This document shows, piece after piece, positions 50,721 through 60,131 of a stretch of DNA of 64,000 bases (position 1 is the stretch's first letter; each line of letters opens with the position of its first letter). A program made the translations under genes and the position numbers. The stretch is taken from NCBI GenBank assembly GCA_037441525.1, contig JBBISA010000013.1, positions 3,550 through 67,549 of the forward strand, read 5' to 3'. The notes below the pieces were generated by a model that worked only from the letters and a program-made list of their open reading frames with translations, was not told where the DNA came from and searched no databases. The stretch is from SKVR01 sp037441525. Lineage in GTDB: Bacteria > Bacteroidota > Bacteroidia > Bacteroidales > UBA7960.

Positions 50721-53189
50721 CTACCTGACACTGGCATTTACTTCCCTGGCAAGGGTTGCCGTGATCTTTTCCATTACCTTATCAATATCTTTATCGGTAA
50801 GGGTTTTTGATTCGTCGAGCAGGGTAAAACTCACAGCGTACGACTTCATTCCTTCTTCTATTTTTTCGCCGGTATATATATCGAACAAGCGCACACTTTT
50901 TACGAGTTTCCGGTCGGTTTGAAGAGCAAGTTTTTCAATCTGGCTGAATTTCACATCTTTGCGCACCAGCAACGCCAGGTCGCGACGCACTTCAGGGAAT
51001 TTGGATATTTCCGTGAATCTGACTGGTTGACGGTCGATAAGTTTAAGCACCTGTTCCCAGTTGATAGCGGCATAAAATACTGTCTGCTTAAGGTCAAACA
51101 TTTTCAGGTAGTCTCTGCCTACTTCGCCCAATTCATATAAAATGTTGCCATTAAACGAAACGCGAAGACCAACATCGAAAAAGCCTTCACCCTGAATCTC
51201 ATTGATTTGACCGCAATCAACGTAAACGTTCATCCGGTTGAACAGGCTGGTTACCTCAGCCTTTAAATCGAAAAGCGAAACCTGTTTCTGTGGCGCATAC
51301 CAGCTTTCGGACTGAAGAAAACCAGTCATAAAAATGACAAGCATTCTTTGTTCACGATACCCTGGAAGTTCTAGCGGGCCTGATTTTTCTTTGTTTGCTT
51401 CCTTAAAGTAAACATTCCCGAACTCAAAAATTTTCATATCGGCCACCTTGCGGTTCTGGTTCCATTCAAGGGTTTCCATACCACCAAAGAAAAGAGTTTG
51501 GCGCATAACGCCAAGATCCTGGCTTAAAGGGTTAAGAATGGAAACTACGCTGTCCTGATTGAAAAGGTGCTCATTTTTATAGTATCCTGCCTTTGTGAGC
51601 GAATTATTCATTATTTCATTAAATCCCCGGCTGGTAAGATAATCGGAAGCGATATTCTGAATCCTTTCTTTATCGGGCTTTGGAGACGATACGATGGAGG
51701 CATGAAGCCGATCGGGGAGCTGAACATTGTTATAGCCGTAGATGCGCAGAATTTCCTCCACCACATCGGCGGGCCTGGTAACATCTACCTTGAAGGGAGG
51801 AATTTCAAGCAGCATGGTCTCTGGTGTTTCTTCCTTTATTGATATCCCCAGCGAAACAAGGATATTCCTGATCACGTCATAGGGAATCTGCTTGCCGATA
51901 AGTTTCCAGGCTAATGGCAAATTAAGGGAAATAATATTGGGCTTCGGCGGGTTGGGATAAACATCCAATACATCGGAGGTTATGCGGCCGCCGGCAATCT
52001 CCTTAATGAGCATTGCAGTCCGCTTCAGGGCAAAAGTGGTCATTTCGGGATCAGCACCCCGTTCGAAACGGAATGACGAATCGGTATTAATGCCGTGGGT
52101 TTTGGACGATCTTCTGATTCCGGAGGGCTGAAAATAGGCACTTTCGAGAAATATTCCGGTGGTTGCTTCGGTAACCCCCGAATCCAGGCCACCAAGAATA
52201 CCCGCCATACACATGGGCTCGGAATCATTGCAAATCATCAGTTCTTGCCCCGAAAGTTTTATCTCCTCTTCAAACAGGGTAACAAAGGGAGCGTTAGGGG
52301 CCGGCTTTCTTACTACAATCTTGTTGCCTTTAATTTTTGAAATGTCAAAAGCATGAAGCGGTTGCCCGGTTTCGTGAAGCACAAAATTGGTTATATCAAC
52401 GATGTTGTTGATGGGTTTAAGGCCAATGGCTTTAAGACGGTTTTTTAGCCATGTTGGTGATTCTGTTACTTTAATCCCATCAATACAAAGGCCGGTATAT
52501 CGTGGACAAGCCAAAGGGTCTTCAATGTGGATGATTATTTTACCCGAATTGTCATCGGGCCTGAAATGACTGATGTCAGGTTTTATAAATTCGACCGGAG
52601 AGTTTGGTAATTGTTGTCTGATGGCTGCAACCACATCGCGTGCTACACCCATGTGCGAGGCGGCATCTATGCGGTTAGGGGTAAGACCTATTTCAATGCA
52701 GAAATCTTCTTCTACCCTAAAATATTCGGCAGCATGTGTACCAGGAACAGCATCAGGGTGGAGCACCATTATTCCTTCATGAGAATCTCCTAAACCGAGC
52801 TCATCCTCAGCGCAGATCATTCCACGTGATTCCTGTCCACGTATTTTCGCTCTTTTTATCTGAAAACTCTCACCCGATGCGGTAAACAGGGTTGTTCCCT
52901 CAGTGGCCACAGCTACCTTCTGACCTGCCGCCACATTTGGAGCACCACAAACGATGGGGACCACTGCAGAACCTATATTAACGGTAGTTATGCTCAGTCG
53001 GTCAGCATCCGGATGTTTTGCGCAGGTGAGCACCTCCCCTATCACCACACCCATTAAACCCCCTTTAATGCTTTCAACCTTTTCGCACGACTCAACTTCC
53101 AGTCCACAGTCGGTTAAGATGTGGCACAAGGTTTCAACACTTTCATTTGTTTGCAGATAATTGCGCAGCCAGTTGAATGAGATCTTCAT
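50721..53189 (-). CDS. pheT: Phenylalanyl-tRNA synthetase beta subunit
   Basis: 822 residues, the expected length. Domain order: EMAP/tRNA-binding domain (about 40-150, VVIGEVLTCAKHPDADRLSITTVNIG), B3/B4 editing domain (about 210-375), B5 DNA-binding-like domain (about 405-475), the catalytic-like core, and a C-terminal FDX-ACB anticodon-binding domain (about 728-820, EISKFPEVRRDLALLV). It partners with PheS to charge tRNA-Phe and edits Tyr. pheS is not adjacent, as is usual in this phylum. A -7 box lies 92 nt upstream. Confidence 0.96.
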   Translation of the reverse strand: MKISFNWLRNYLQTNESVETLCHILTDCGLEVESCEKVESIKGGLMGVVIGEVLTCAKHPDADRLSITTVNIGSAVVPIVCGAPNVAAGQKVAVATEGTTLFTASGESFQIKRAKIRGQESRGMICAEDELGLGDSHEGIMVLHPDAVPGTHAAEYFRVEEDFCIEIGLTPNRIDAASHMGVARDVVAAIRQQLPNSPVEFIKPDISHFRPDDNSGKIIIHIEDPLACPRYTGLCIDGIKVTESPTWLKNRLKAIGLKPINNIVDITNFVLHETGQPLHAFDISKIKGNKIVVRKPAPNAPFVTLFEEEIKLSGQELMICNDSEPMCMAGILGGLDSGVTEATTGIFLESAYFQPSGIRRSSKTHGINTDSSFRFERGADPEMTTFALKRTAMLIKEIAGGRITSDVLDVYPNPPKPNIISLNLPLAWKLIGKQIPYDVIRNILVSLGISIKEETPETMLLEIPPFKVDVTRPADVVEEILRIYGYNNVQLPDRLHASIVSSPKPDKERIQNIASDYLTSRGFNEIMNNSLTKAGYYKNEHLFNQDSVVSILNPLSQDLGVMRQTLFFGGMETLEWNQNRKVADMKIFEFGNVYFKEANKEKSGPLELPGYREQRMLVIFMTGFLQSESWYAPQKQVSLFDLKAEVTSLFNRMNVYVDCGQINEIQGEGFFDVGLRVSFNGNILYELGEVGRDYLKMFDLKQTVFYAAINWEQVLKLIDRQPVRFTEISKFPEVRRDLALLVRKDVKFSQIEKLALQTDRKLVKSVRLFDIYTGEKIEEGMKSYAVSFTLLDESKTLTDKDIDKVMEKITATLAREVNASVR

Positions 53190-53280
53190 GGTACTTATTT
53201 TTTATTTGAATTTGAGCAATGATGTTCGGTTTTGAGCCATTATGAAAGATTCAAAGCCTGGAAAGAAAATTTCAAGGCCA

Positions 53281-53288
53281 CAAAAGTA
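53281..53288 (-). promoter_or_regulatory. Candidate -7 box for pheT
   Basis: The minus strand reads TACTTTTG (TAnnTTTG) about 92 nt before the pheT ATG. A long leader of this kind could allow attenuation, but I see no leader peptide or T-box. Confidence 0.45.
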
Positions 53289-53384
53289 ATCAATTTGACA
53301 ATTAATCCCTGATTGCTATTGGGGAGTTTAGCGAACTATTATGGGTTGTCAGAAAAAAGTCAAGGACTAAAAATGGGATAAAAA

Positions 53385-53410
53385 AACCGGAAGGGGGGGC
53401 TCTTCCGGTT
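53385..53410 (-). terminator. Intrinsic terminator of the membrane/coiled-coil gene pair
   Basis: On the minus strand AACCGGAAG and CTTCCGGTT form a 9-bp stem around an 8-nt C-rich loop, followed by a T-run. It lies 31 nt past the stop at 53441. Confidence 0.85.
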
Positions 53411-53440
53411 GTGTGAATTATTGTTGTGTTGTCTCGCGGT

Positions 53441-54397
53441 TTACTGAAGTTGAATAAGTTTGTAGCCCACTTCGCGGCCTTCGGAGAACACCACAACATT
53501 GTAGTATCCTTTTGAGTAGTTTCCATCCTGACTCCATACTACGCATACCTCCTGTTCTTTATTCTGATAGTTGATGGTGCGTTTAATAGAATACTGTATG
53601 GTTTCACCTTCAAACTGAATAGTGTTGTCGGGCGAACTTGTAAGGACCTGGTTCTGAGGGTTAATAATTCTCACGTAAAAATCGCGGTTACCCTGACGGG
53701 CCACCAGATTCTCGTTCACGTTAAAGCATACACGCAGTTTATTTGTTCTACGGGCACTGGTTGTGGGTTCATCACCTCTTCTTCTTTCGCGCAGTGCTGT
53801 AATAACAAGGTTTGAAACACTAAGCACCGAAGCCTTTTCAACCTGCTGGGTAAGCTCCTGATTCCGGGTTTCAAGCTGCTGATTGCGGGCAGTGGTTTGG
53901 TTTAGTGTTGTTCTTATCTGGGCATTTTCGCTTACTAAAGTTGCACGTTCACCCTCCATTGTAGAAATCTGCAGGCGATAGCTTTCAAGTTCGGCTTCCA
54001 GCTCCTGAATGCGCTGCCTTAGTTGAGCCACTCCTGTGGCAACACCACTGGTATCGCCACCACGAAGCTGTGCACGCAACTGATTAACACGACTACGTTC
54101 CGCGGTAAATTTACCTTCAAGTTCTGTGTGTTCAACCTCAAGCTGCAGATATTTAGCATCAATCTCATCAAGCTGTTTCAAAAGGGCTTCTTTCTCATCG
54201 TTTACCTTCTGAATTTCGATGGTTGCCACCTGTGCATCGTAACGGGCAGAAAGCAATTGCCTCAATAGCACCGCTCCTCCTAAAGCTAACAAAACTGCCA
54301 ATACTGCAAGAAAAATTACAACTCCTGAACCACTTCCTTTTTTTCGGGATTCGGAATAGCTATTGCCAGTACCCATTTTATTATCTTTTCCTTCCAT
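53441..54397 (-). CDS. Membrane-anchored coiled-coil protein with C-terminal beta domain (paralog B)
   Basis: 318 residues. A Gly/Ser-rich cytoplasmic tail (1-25) is followed by one membrane helix (about 26-46), a long coiled coil (about 55-185, heptads rich in Leu, Gln, Glu and Arg, e.g. the ELEAELESYRLQIS stretch) and a C-terminal beta domain (about 215-318). That domain carries two cysteines, in LRVCFNVNEN and EVCVVWSQDG, at positions matched in the neighbouring paralog, and ends GYYNVVVFSEGREVGYK. Predicted orientation is N-in with the coiled coil and beta domain in the periplasm. I do not recognise a named family. Similar TM/coiled-coil proteins are often misnamed as SMC-like. It is co-transcribed with the next gene (54-nt gap) and ends in a terminator. 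Confidence 0.82.
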   Translation of the reverse strand: MEGKDNKMGTGNSYSESRKKGSGSGVVIFLAVLAVLLALGGAVLLRQLLSARYDAQVATIEIQKVNDEKEALLKQLDEIDAKYLQLEVEHTELEGKFTAERSRVNQLRAQLRGGDTSGVATGVAQLRQRIQELEAELESYRLQISTMEGERATLVSENAQIRTTLNQTTARNQQLETRNQELTQQVEKASVLSVSNLVITALRERRRGDEPTTSARRTNKLRVCFNVNENLVARQGNRDFYVRIINPQNQVLTSSPDNTIQFEGETIQYSIKRTINYQNKEQEVCVVWSQDGNYSKGYYNVVVFSEGREVGYKLIQLQ

Positions 54398-54451
54398 AAT
54401 AATTGTTTTTAAGTGTTAAGTTTATGAGGATGGCGGCCAGCAGACGCGGAA

Positions 54452-55372
54452 TTAACGCAGAGAAAACTGGGTTTCGCCTAACCGGAATTGATCGGTAAAA
54501 ACCGAAACAAGGTAGATACCAGGTTCAAAGTCTTTGTTTTTGTCCCAGTTAAGGCATACGCGTGTATCCTGATTGATATAATTGAATTGGCTTCTAATTG
54601 TAAACTGCAGGGTGTCTTTACCATGAGTAAAAGCATAGCGTTCATCGTCGCCAAGCCTCAGAATATTGCCTTTGGGATCGGCAATTCTTATGTAGGCGTT
54701 TTTGTTGCCGGCATTGGCCACGGGGTTTGCTGCCACGGTAAAGCATACCTTAATGCGTTGTGCACGGCTGGCGCGGTCGGTTTCTTCTTCCCTGTCGGCG
54801 CTTCTGAGTCGAAGGGGTGTTGCAGAAATCTGAAATGCACGCAATACTGCTGCGGCTTCCACCTGTCCTTCAAGAATCTGTTTGGTTTGAGCCAACTCGG
54901 TAGTACGACGGTTAACGCGTTGTATCTCCTGCTGCATTTCAACGTTTTCGGCCTTCAATACGCGGTTTTCGGTATAAAGACTATCAATTTCGCGAACATA
55001 ATTCTGGGTAATCTCCCTGAGAAGGTTCAACTGACGCCTTATACGACGATAATCGCTCTGTTCGGCTATCAGTTTTTCAATTTCACGGGCATTCGCCTGA
55101 ATGATGCTGTCCTGGCGTGATAAAACACTGTCATACTCATTCTTTACCATATTGTACTCTGTGAGAACACTATCCAGTTCTGCACGCAATTCAGTGTTGA
55201 GTTGAACTGTTGCGATGTTTTCGGTGGCAACCTCTTTCATGGCACGGCGGCCAGTAATGAGCATAAAAGTTAAAACACCAATAATGATAAGCAAAACAGC
55301 GATGGTGCCTTTGTAAATGCTTTCATTTTTTCCATTGATGGGTTGCGGGTTTGTTTTTTTCGGGCTCTCCAT
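54452..55372 (-). CDS. Membrane-anchored coiled-coil protein with C-terminal beta domain (paralog A)
   Basis: 306 residues with the same plan as the neighbouring protein: short basic tail, membrane helix (about 21-41), coiled coil (about 50-175, e.g. VLKAENVEMQQEIQRVNRRT) and a C-terminal beta domain (about 205-306). The beta domains align through IKVCFTVAANPVANAGNKNAYIRIADP and VCLNWDKNKDFEPGIYLVSVF, including both cysteines, so the two genes arose by duplication; the coiled coils have diverged. It is the first gene of the pair, with duplicated -7 boxes upstream. Function unknown; a hetero-oligomeric periplasmic stalk is a reasonable hypothesis. Confidence 0.82.
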   Translation of the reverse strand: MESPKKTNPQPINGKNESIYKGTIAVLLIIIGVLTFMLITGRRAMKEVATENIATVQLNTELRAELDSVLTEYNMVKNEYDSVLSRQDSIIQANAREIEKLIAEQSDYRRIRRQLNLLREITQNYVREIDSLYTENRVLKAENVEMQQEIQRVNRRTTELAQTKQILEGQVEAAAVLRAFQISATPLRLRSADREEETDRASRAQRIKVCFTVAANPVANAGNKNAYIRIADPKGNILRLGDDERYAFTHGKDTLQFTIRSQFNYINQDTRVCLNWDKNKDFEPGIYLVSVFTDQFRLGETQFSLR

Positions 55373-55532
55373 TTTGATTAACTGATTGTTTTAGGTTTGT
55401 AATAATTTATACACAATGCTCCTTACTTCATACTGATACGGAAATAAAAGAGCAGGGTTACTTTCTGAATGAAATTTTCGTTTAAATTTATTCTGGTTGC
55501 AGCCATAAAGGTGCCCCTGCCTTAAACAAGTG

Positions 55533-55575
55533 CAAATTTACAGCAAATTTATAAACGCTGCATGGATACTGCAAC
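55533..55575 (-). promoter_or_regulatory. Promoter of the coiled-coil gene pair with duplicated -7 box
   Basis: The minus strand has TAAATTTG twice, at 55544-55551 and 55533-55540, separated by CTG. A TTG (within GTTG, 55572-55575) lies 20 nt upstream of the first copy. The tandem boxes may give two start sites; the leader would be about 160 nt. Confidence 0.5.
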
Positions 55576-55626
55576 CCAAAGAAGAATAACAGTGTAACTC
55601 ATCAGTATCTCTATTGGCGATAGAAT

Positions 55627-56325
55627 ATGAACCTTGCAGCTGAATACTTTTATGGCTTTGTTTCCTTGCTGTATCCCCGTGTGTGCAATGCCTGCCGCAG
55701 GGCACTTATAAGGGAGGAAGAGTGCCTTTGTTCTTGGTGCAGGTTCGAACTTCCCCAAACCAACCTGCATCTCTATCGCGAAAATGCAATGTCAAGAACT
55801 TTCTGGGGGCGTGTCGACATTGAAACGGCCACTTCGCTATATTATTTTCAGAAGGGGGGAAAAGTTCAAAGTCTTATCCACCAGTTTAAATACAAGGGGA
55901 AAACTGATATTGGCAATTACCTGGGTAAAGTGCTGGGACGACAGCTTTGCAATCAGCCTTTGTGGGAACCTATTGATGCCATTGTACCAGTGCCGCTTCA
56001 CCGCAAGAAACAACACCTGCGTGGGTATAACCAGAGTGAGATTTTCGGCCAGGGCATCAGCAAGGAATTTCGTCGTCCGCTTTTAACCGGCAATCTGGTT
56101 CGAATCACCAAAACCGATACTCAGACCCGAAAATCGCGATTTAATCGCTGGACAAACGTGGAAACTGTTTTTCATGTAAATAATCCCGAAGCCTATCGTG
56201 GCCGGAATATTCTTCTTATCGATGATGTTATCACCACCGGGTCAACCCTTGAATCGTGTATAAGACTACTGAAAGAGATTCCCGGCACAAGGGTTTGGGT
56301 AGCCACTATTGCCATGGCCATTTAG
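55627..56325 (+). CDS. ComF-family phosphoribosyltransferase
   Basis: 232 residues. A double-zinc-ribbon N-terminus (YPRVCNACRRALIREEECLCSWC, cysteines near 20, 23, 34 and 38) is followed by LIHQFKYKG and DAIVPVPLHRKKQHLRGYNQSE (about 118-139), and the PRPP-binding loop NILLIDDVITTGST (about 194-207). ComFC-type proteins are linked to DNA uptake and recombination in competent bacteria but occur widely. It stands alone between divergent and convergent genes; no competence cluster is nearby. Confidence 0.93.
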   Translation: MNLAAEYFYGFVSLLYPRVCNACRRALIREEECLCSWCRFELPQTNLHLYRENAMSRTFWGRVDIETATSLYYFQKGGKVQSLIHQFKYKGKTDIGNYLGKVLGRQLCNQPLWEPIDAIVPVPLHRKKQHLRGYNQSEIFGQGISKEFRRPLLTGNLVRITKTDTQTRKSRFNRWTNVETVFHVNNPEAYRGRNILLIDDVITTGSTLESCIRLLKEIPGTRVWVATIAMAI

Positions 56326-56343
56326 ACTATACAGCAAAATTTA

Positions 56344-58953
56344 CTAAGGAAGTTTTCCTCCCAAAACAGCAGTTTTCTTGAATGTTTCCACTGAGCCACC
56401 GGGTTCAAACATCTCAATAAAAACAATGTATATCCCCATATCGGCTTTTTGGTAATCGTTGGTGATTCCATCCCAGGTGAGTATCCCTTCTGATGCAAGA
56501 AGTTCGGAGCGGTAAAGTGTTCTCACCAACCGGCCCCGGCTGTCGTAAACAGTTATGTTGGCAGAAAAGCCATTTCGGCCTGTTTTATAGGAAATATTCA
56601 GAACATCGTCGAAGCCATCATTATCTGGCGAGAATATTCTGGGATATAACTCAACGGTTCCGGATAATGGGGTAATGTTTGGGGTGAACTGCGAATTCCG
56701 CAATCCCGGGGTACCAAAACCTACGGACTTTGAAGCAGAGTGCCAGTTTGCTTTATCGTAGGTGGGTCGTTCCGGATTGAGGCGTTCCAGAGATATTCCC
56801 TTGCGGTCAGTCAGTAAGGGATAATGCATTGTTTGGACATAAATCAGGCGGTCGATAATGTTGTGTCCATTGCCTGCCAGTACCACAATTCCTGATGAAT
56901 TGGTCATAGCGGAAAGGGTTGCTGTAATAAAGGTTTCGGAGTCATTAGTGGGAAACTGACCAATTACTACATTGGGATTGGGTGTGATAACAACATACTC
57001 AGCCGGAAACAGTAACCGGCTAGATGAGCTTATTTCTCTAACACCAGTAAGTACTCTTTCAATGGTATCCATGGATGCAAGAATAAGATTTTGCAGGTCG
57101 ATAACCTTGGTTGAGCGGTTAAATAGTTCCACATACCGTTCACCCAGTTCGGGAGGGTTAAACAGTATCTCGTTTATTACCAGGTCAAGACTATCGGCTG
57201 CTTCAGGCAGTCCCACCCTGGCAGTGTTTTTTGAAAAAGCATTACCGGCACAGTCGGCGAAGTTCGCGGTAATGGTAACGGTATAAGCGACCCCCGGCAG
57301 AAGGGGTTGACCCAGAACCAGATTCACACGTTTGTGTTCCGGGGGGAACATCGTTACCGATGTAGGGTTGCCAATTCCATTACTAATGGAATATGAACCT
57401 GATAGTCCCTGTAAAATGGGATCAATGGATTCGGAAAAAAAGAGGCTTACCACAGTGGGTGATTCGAACCCTGCCCTCAGCAACAAGGGGGGCTTAATGT
57501 CGGGATTTGCATCTGCAATGGAGTTTATGCTGCCTGGTGTTCCGCCGCGGGTATCAATGCTTGCTCTCCAGTTTGTTGTTTCTTCGCACAGGTTGCTCAG
57601 GTCTATCTTTTCGAGCGACCAACCGCCGTTGGCTTTGGATGCATTTTTATACCACTGATATGAATAGTTCACCCATGCGATGAGTTCCATATTCTGATCC
57701 CAGAGTTGAAGCAAAGTGCCGGCATTGGTAAGCGCTGTGGCAGATAGGCCCGGAACTCCGGTAGCATTTCCGAATGGAGCCAGCAGAGTTGCCGCCGTTT
57801 CGGTAGCAAGTACCCTATACCCTCCGGCCGGGATTATAGCCTTCGGTAAAATGCGCTGTGTTGAGCCATGCTGCAACGTCCATCCCTGTAAGTTGATATC
57901 GAATGGCGACCGGTTGTACAATTCCACATATTCATGTACAGGCAACCCAATCGAAGGGTTAGGATTTGCCATAATCTCACTAAAAACCACATCGAACTTG
58001 CCGGGTTGAAACCAGTAAAAGGCTCTGCTCCAGGGTTCCATCAAATTGTCAGCCAAATCGCGGATACCACTTACAGCTAGATTGTAGGTCTGTCCCTGGG
58101 TAAAAGGTTGCGAAAAACTAAGCACTACCCGATTGGGTTGCTGTGGGCTGCGTATGGCTGAAACGGGATTGCCAATTGCGCCATTTACCGAATAATTGGC
58201 TATGTTCTGCGCATCGTTGGCATTAATAGCTTCCGAAAAGATTAATTCGATGGTGTTTGCAGTTGGTACGAGCAAATCAGTAACATGGGGAGGGGTTTCG
58301 TCCTTTACAATTTGCCCTATGCTGAAATCGTCGAAATAAAAGTTGGTGGCATTGCTTACAGTATAGAAGCAATGGAAACCGAACCACTGCGTTGATGTGT
58401 GTTGATTATCGGTAACATTACCCTGAGGAACCAGAAGCTGACCTCCGGCGGGGTCGGCAAAAAACTCCCATCTCCCCACCTCATTGCGGGTTACCCTGAT
58501 GCGAATTCGATTGTTGGTGGTAGTGGCAATATTCTGGCTTCCGGCCATAATTTCGGTTATGGTGTTGCCCGTCTGCCGAAAAAAATAAATCCGTTTGTTA
58601 TCGGTGCCATCTTTGCCAATGCGGATGAAATAGCCATTGAGCGGGCCCGATAGGGTGGGGTTATCACTGGCAAGATAAATTCGTGGATGGTTGTTGTTGG
58701 ATGGAGTAAATGCCAACCTTACCCAAAACTCCCAATTTGTGTTAACCAACAGTTGGTTAGGAGTTGCCAGAAAGGAATTTCCAGCCTGGTTATCGTTGAG
58801 CCTTAATACCTGCTCCTCAATAATGAATTTTTGCACATCGCCACTCCAGGTGGGATTTAATGTAAAATTGCCATCGCTGAAATTGTCAAATACCTGTGAA
58901 TAGGTGTTTAGGGTAAAAATAACGCTCAGCAACAATAGTGTAAATCTACGCAT
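56344..58953 (-). CDS. Secreted protein with two lamin-tail domains and a C-terminal sorting-type module
   Basis: 869 residues from the ATG at 58953, which opens a signal peptide (RRFTLLLLSVIFTLNTYSQ); a longer frame adds 26 unlikely codons. An N-terminal LamG-like beta-sandwich (about 22-205, FDNFSDGNFTLNPTW to YFDDFSIGQI) is followed by Ig-like repeats (SEAINANDAQNIANYSV and its second copy SESIDPILQGLSGSYSI, each ending with PGVAYTVTI or similar) that alternate with two lamin-tail domains (VFSEIMANPNPSIGLPVHEY and LVINEILFNPPELGERYVEL). The last 100 residues have the FSPDNDGFDD motif and strands like FlgD/gliding-motility-associated C-terminal domains. A surface or secreted role by T9SS is likely. 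Confidence 0.88.
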   Translation of the reverse strand: MRRFTLLLLSVIFTLNTYSQVFDNFSDGNFTLNPTWSGDVQKFIIEEQVLRLNDNQAGNSFLATPNQLLVNTNWEFWVRLAFTPSNNNHPRIYLASDNPTLSGPLNGYFIRIGKDGTDNKRIYFFRQTGNTITEIMAGSQNIATTTNNRIRIRVTRNEVGRWEFFADPAGGQLLVPQGNVTDNQHTSTQWFGFHCFYTVSNATNFYFDDFSIGQIVKDETPPHVTDLLVPTANTIELIFSEAINANDAQNIANYSVNGAIGNPVSAIRSPQQPNRVVLSFSQPFTQGQTYNLAVSGIRDLADNLMEPWSRAFYWFQPGKFDVVFSEIMANPNPSIGLPVHEYVELYNRSPFDINLQGWTLQHGSTQRILPKAIIPAGGYRVLATETAATLLAPFGNATGVPGLSATALTNAGTLLQLWDQNMELIAWVNYSYQWYKNASKANGGWSLEKIDLSNLCEETTNWRASIDTRGGTPGSINSIADANPDIKPPLLLRAGFESPTVVSLFFSESIDPILQGLSGSYSISNGIGNPTSVTMFPPEHKRVNLVLGQPLLPGVAYTVTITANFADCAGNAFSKNTARVGLPEAADSLDLVINEILFNPPELGERYVELFNRSTKVIDLQNLILASMDTIERVLTGVREISSSSRLLFPAEYVVITPNPNVVIGQFPTNDSETFITATLSAMTNSSGIVVLAGNGHNIIDRLIYVQTMHYPLLTDRKGISLERLNPERPTYDKANWHSASKSVGFGTPGLRNSQFTPNITPLSGTVELYPRIFSPDNDGFDDVLNISYKTGRNGFSANITVYDSRGRLVRTLYRSELLASEGILTWDGITNDYQKADMGIYIVFIEMFEPGGSVETFKKTAVLGGKLP

Positions 58954-58981
58954 GGTATTTTCTTTAAGTGCGTAAATATAG

Positions 58982-58989
58982 TATTTTTG
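58982..58989 (+). promoter_or_regulatory. Candidate -7 box for asd
   Basis: TATTTTTG (TAnnTTTG) lies about 65 nt before the asd ATG in the divergent gap. The -33 region is only T-rich. Confidence 0.45.
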
Positions 58990-59053
58990 CGCAATAGAAA
59001 GGTTTACGTTCTGAAAAGCAATTATTAACAAAAAATTAATTCTATAAACAATT

Positions 59054-60049
59054 ATGAAACTTGCTCTTGTTGGCGCTACTGGCCTTGTTGGAAGTGTAAT
59101 GCTTAAAGTGTTGGAGGAAAGGAATTTCCCTGTAACAGAATTCTATCCGGCTGCATCAGCCCGATCGGTGGGTAAAACCATTGAATTTCAGGGAAAAAAG
59201 TGGAAGGTATGCAGCATTGATGATGCAGTTGATGCAGCACCGGCAATTGTATTGTTTTCGGCCGGGGCCTCTACTTCAAAACTTTGGGCTGAAAAGTTTG
59301 CCGAAAAGGGTACCTACGTCATCGACAACTCATCGGCATGGCGAATGTTTGACCATATCCCGTTGGTAGTCCCCGAAGTTAATCATCATGTTTTAACCCA
59401 AAACTCCCACATTATAGCCAACCCCAATTGCAGTACCATTCAGATGGTGGTTGCGCTTAATCCCCTGCACAAGGCTTTCGGTATAAAAAGGCTTGTTATC
59501 TCAACCTACCAGTCGGTTACCGGCACCGGAGTTGCAGCTGTAAAACAACTCGACGACGAAAGGGCCGGCACCACCCCCCAGATGGTATATCCCCACCCCA
59601 TCGACCTGAATTGTTTCCCACATGGCGGCGACTTCCTGCCCGATGGTTATACCTCAGAGGAAGCGAAACTGGTAAACGAAACACGCAAAATTATCGGCGA
59701 TAACTCCATACGTATTACCGCAACCGTGGTAAGGATTCCAGTAAAAGGAGGCCACTCTGAAGCTGTAAATGTTGAATTCAACAAGCCTTATGAAATCAAT
59801 GAGGTGTTTGAATTGCTGAGCAGTTCCCCAGGAATTACCATACAGGATAAACCGGCCGAATTTCTCTACCCCATGCCCCGCACCGCCCATGGGAAGGACG
59901 ATGTTTTCGTGGGCCGCTTGCGCCGCGACCCCTCGTGCGATAATGGGCTGAATATGTGGATTGTTTCTGACAATCTGCGCAAAGGTGCCGCCACCAATGC
60001 AGTGCAAATTGCGGAGTTGCTCATGGAAAAAAATCTGGTTATCCCATAA
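59054..60049 (+). CDS. asd: Aspartate-semialdehyde dehydrogenase
   Basis: 331 residues. The NADP-binding start KLALVGATGLVGSVML, the catalytic cysteine at about C126 in ANPNCSTIQ, the YQSVTGTGVAAVKQL loop and the catalytic histidine in VKGGHSEAVN are present. It reduces aspartyl phosphate to aspartate semialdehyde for lysine, methionine, threonine and diaminopimelate synthesis. It is followed by the lipid-kinase gene after 82 nt that contain a separate promoter box. Confidence 0.96.
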   Translation: MKLALVGATGLVGSVMLKVLEERNFPVTEFYPAASARSVGKTIEFQGKKWKVCSIDDAVDAAPAIVLFSAGASTSKLWAEKFAEKGTYVIDNSSAWRMFDHIPLVVPEVNHHVLTQNSHIIANPNCSTIQMVVALNPLHKAFGIKRLVISTYQSVTGTGVAAVKQLDDERAGTTPQMVYPHPIDLNCFPHGGDFLPDGYTSEEAKLVNETRKIIGDNSIRITATVVRIPVKGGHSEAVNVEFNKPYEINEVFELLSSSPGITIQDKPAEFLYPMPRTAHGKDDVFVGRLRRDPSCDNGLNMWIVSDNLRKGAATNAVQIAELLMEKNLVIP

Positions 60050-60060
60050 CCATTTTTGTG

Positions 60061-60089
60061 TACTTTTGCAATCCGCTGAAAAACAGCGG
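60061..60089 (+). promoter_or_regulatory. -7 box and 5' hairpin of the lipid kinase-glyS unit
   Basis: TACTTTTG at 60061-60068 matches the -7 consensus. Immediately after, CCGCTG (60073-60078) and CAGCGG (60084-60089) form a 6-bp stem with an AAAAA loop, which would sit at the very 5' end of the transcript and could stabilise it. Confidence 0.45.
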
Positions 60090-60131
60090 TAATGTGCTAC
60101 TATCCCAAAAGTATTTTTAAACACTCGTAAT

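Noticed and set aside
54488..55120. 210-codon plus-strand frame within the coiled-coil gene pair
   Set aside because: It is the antisense shadow of the 306-residue protein; the Cys/Phe-rich translation has no coherent domain.
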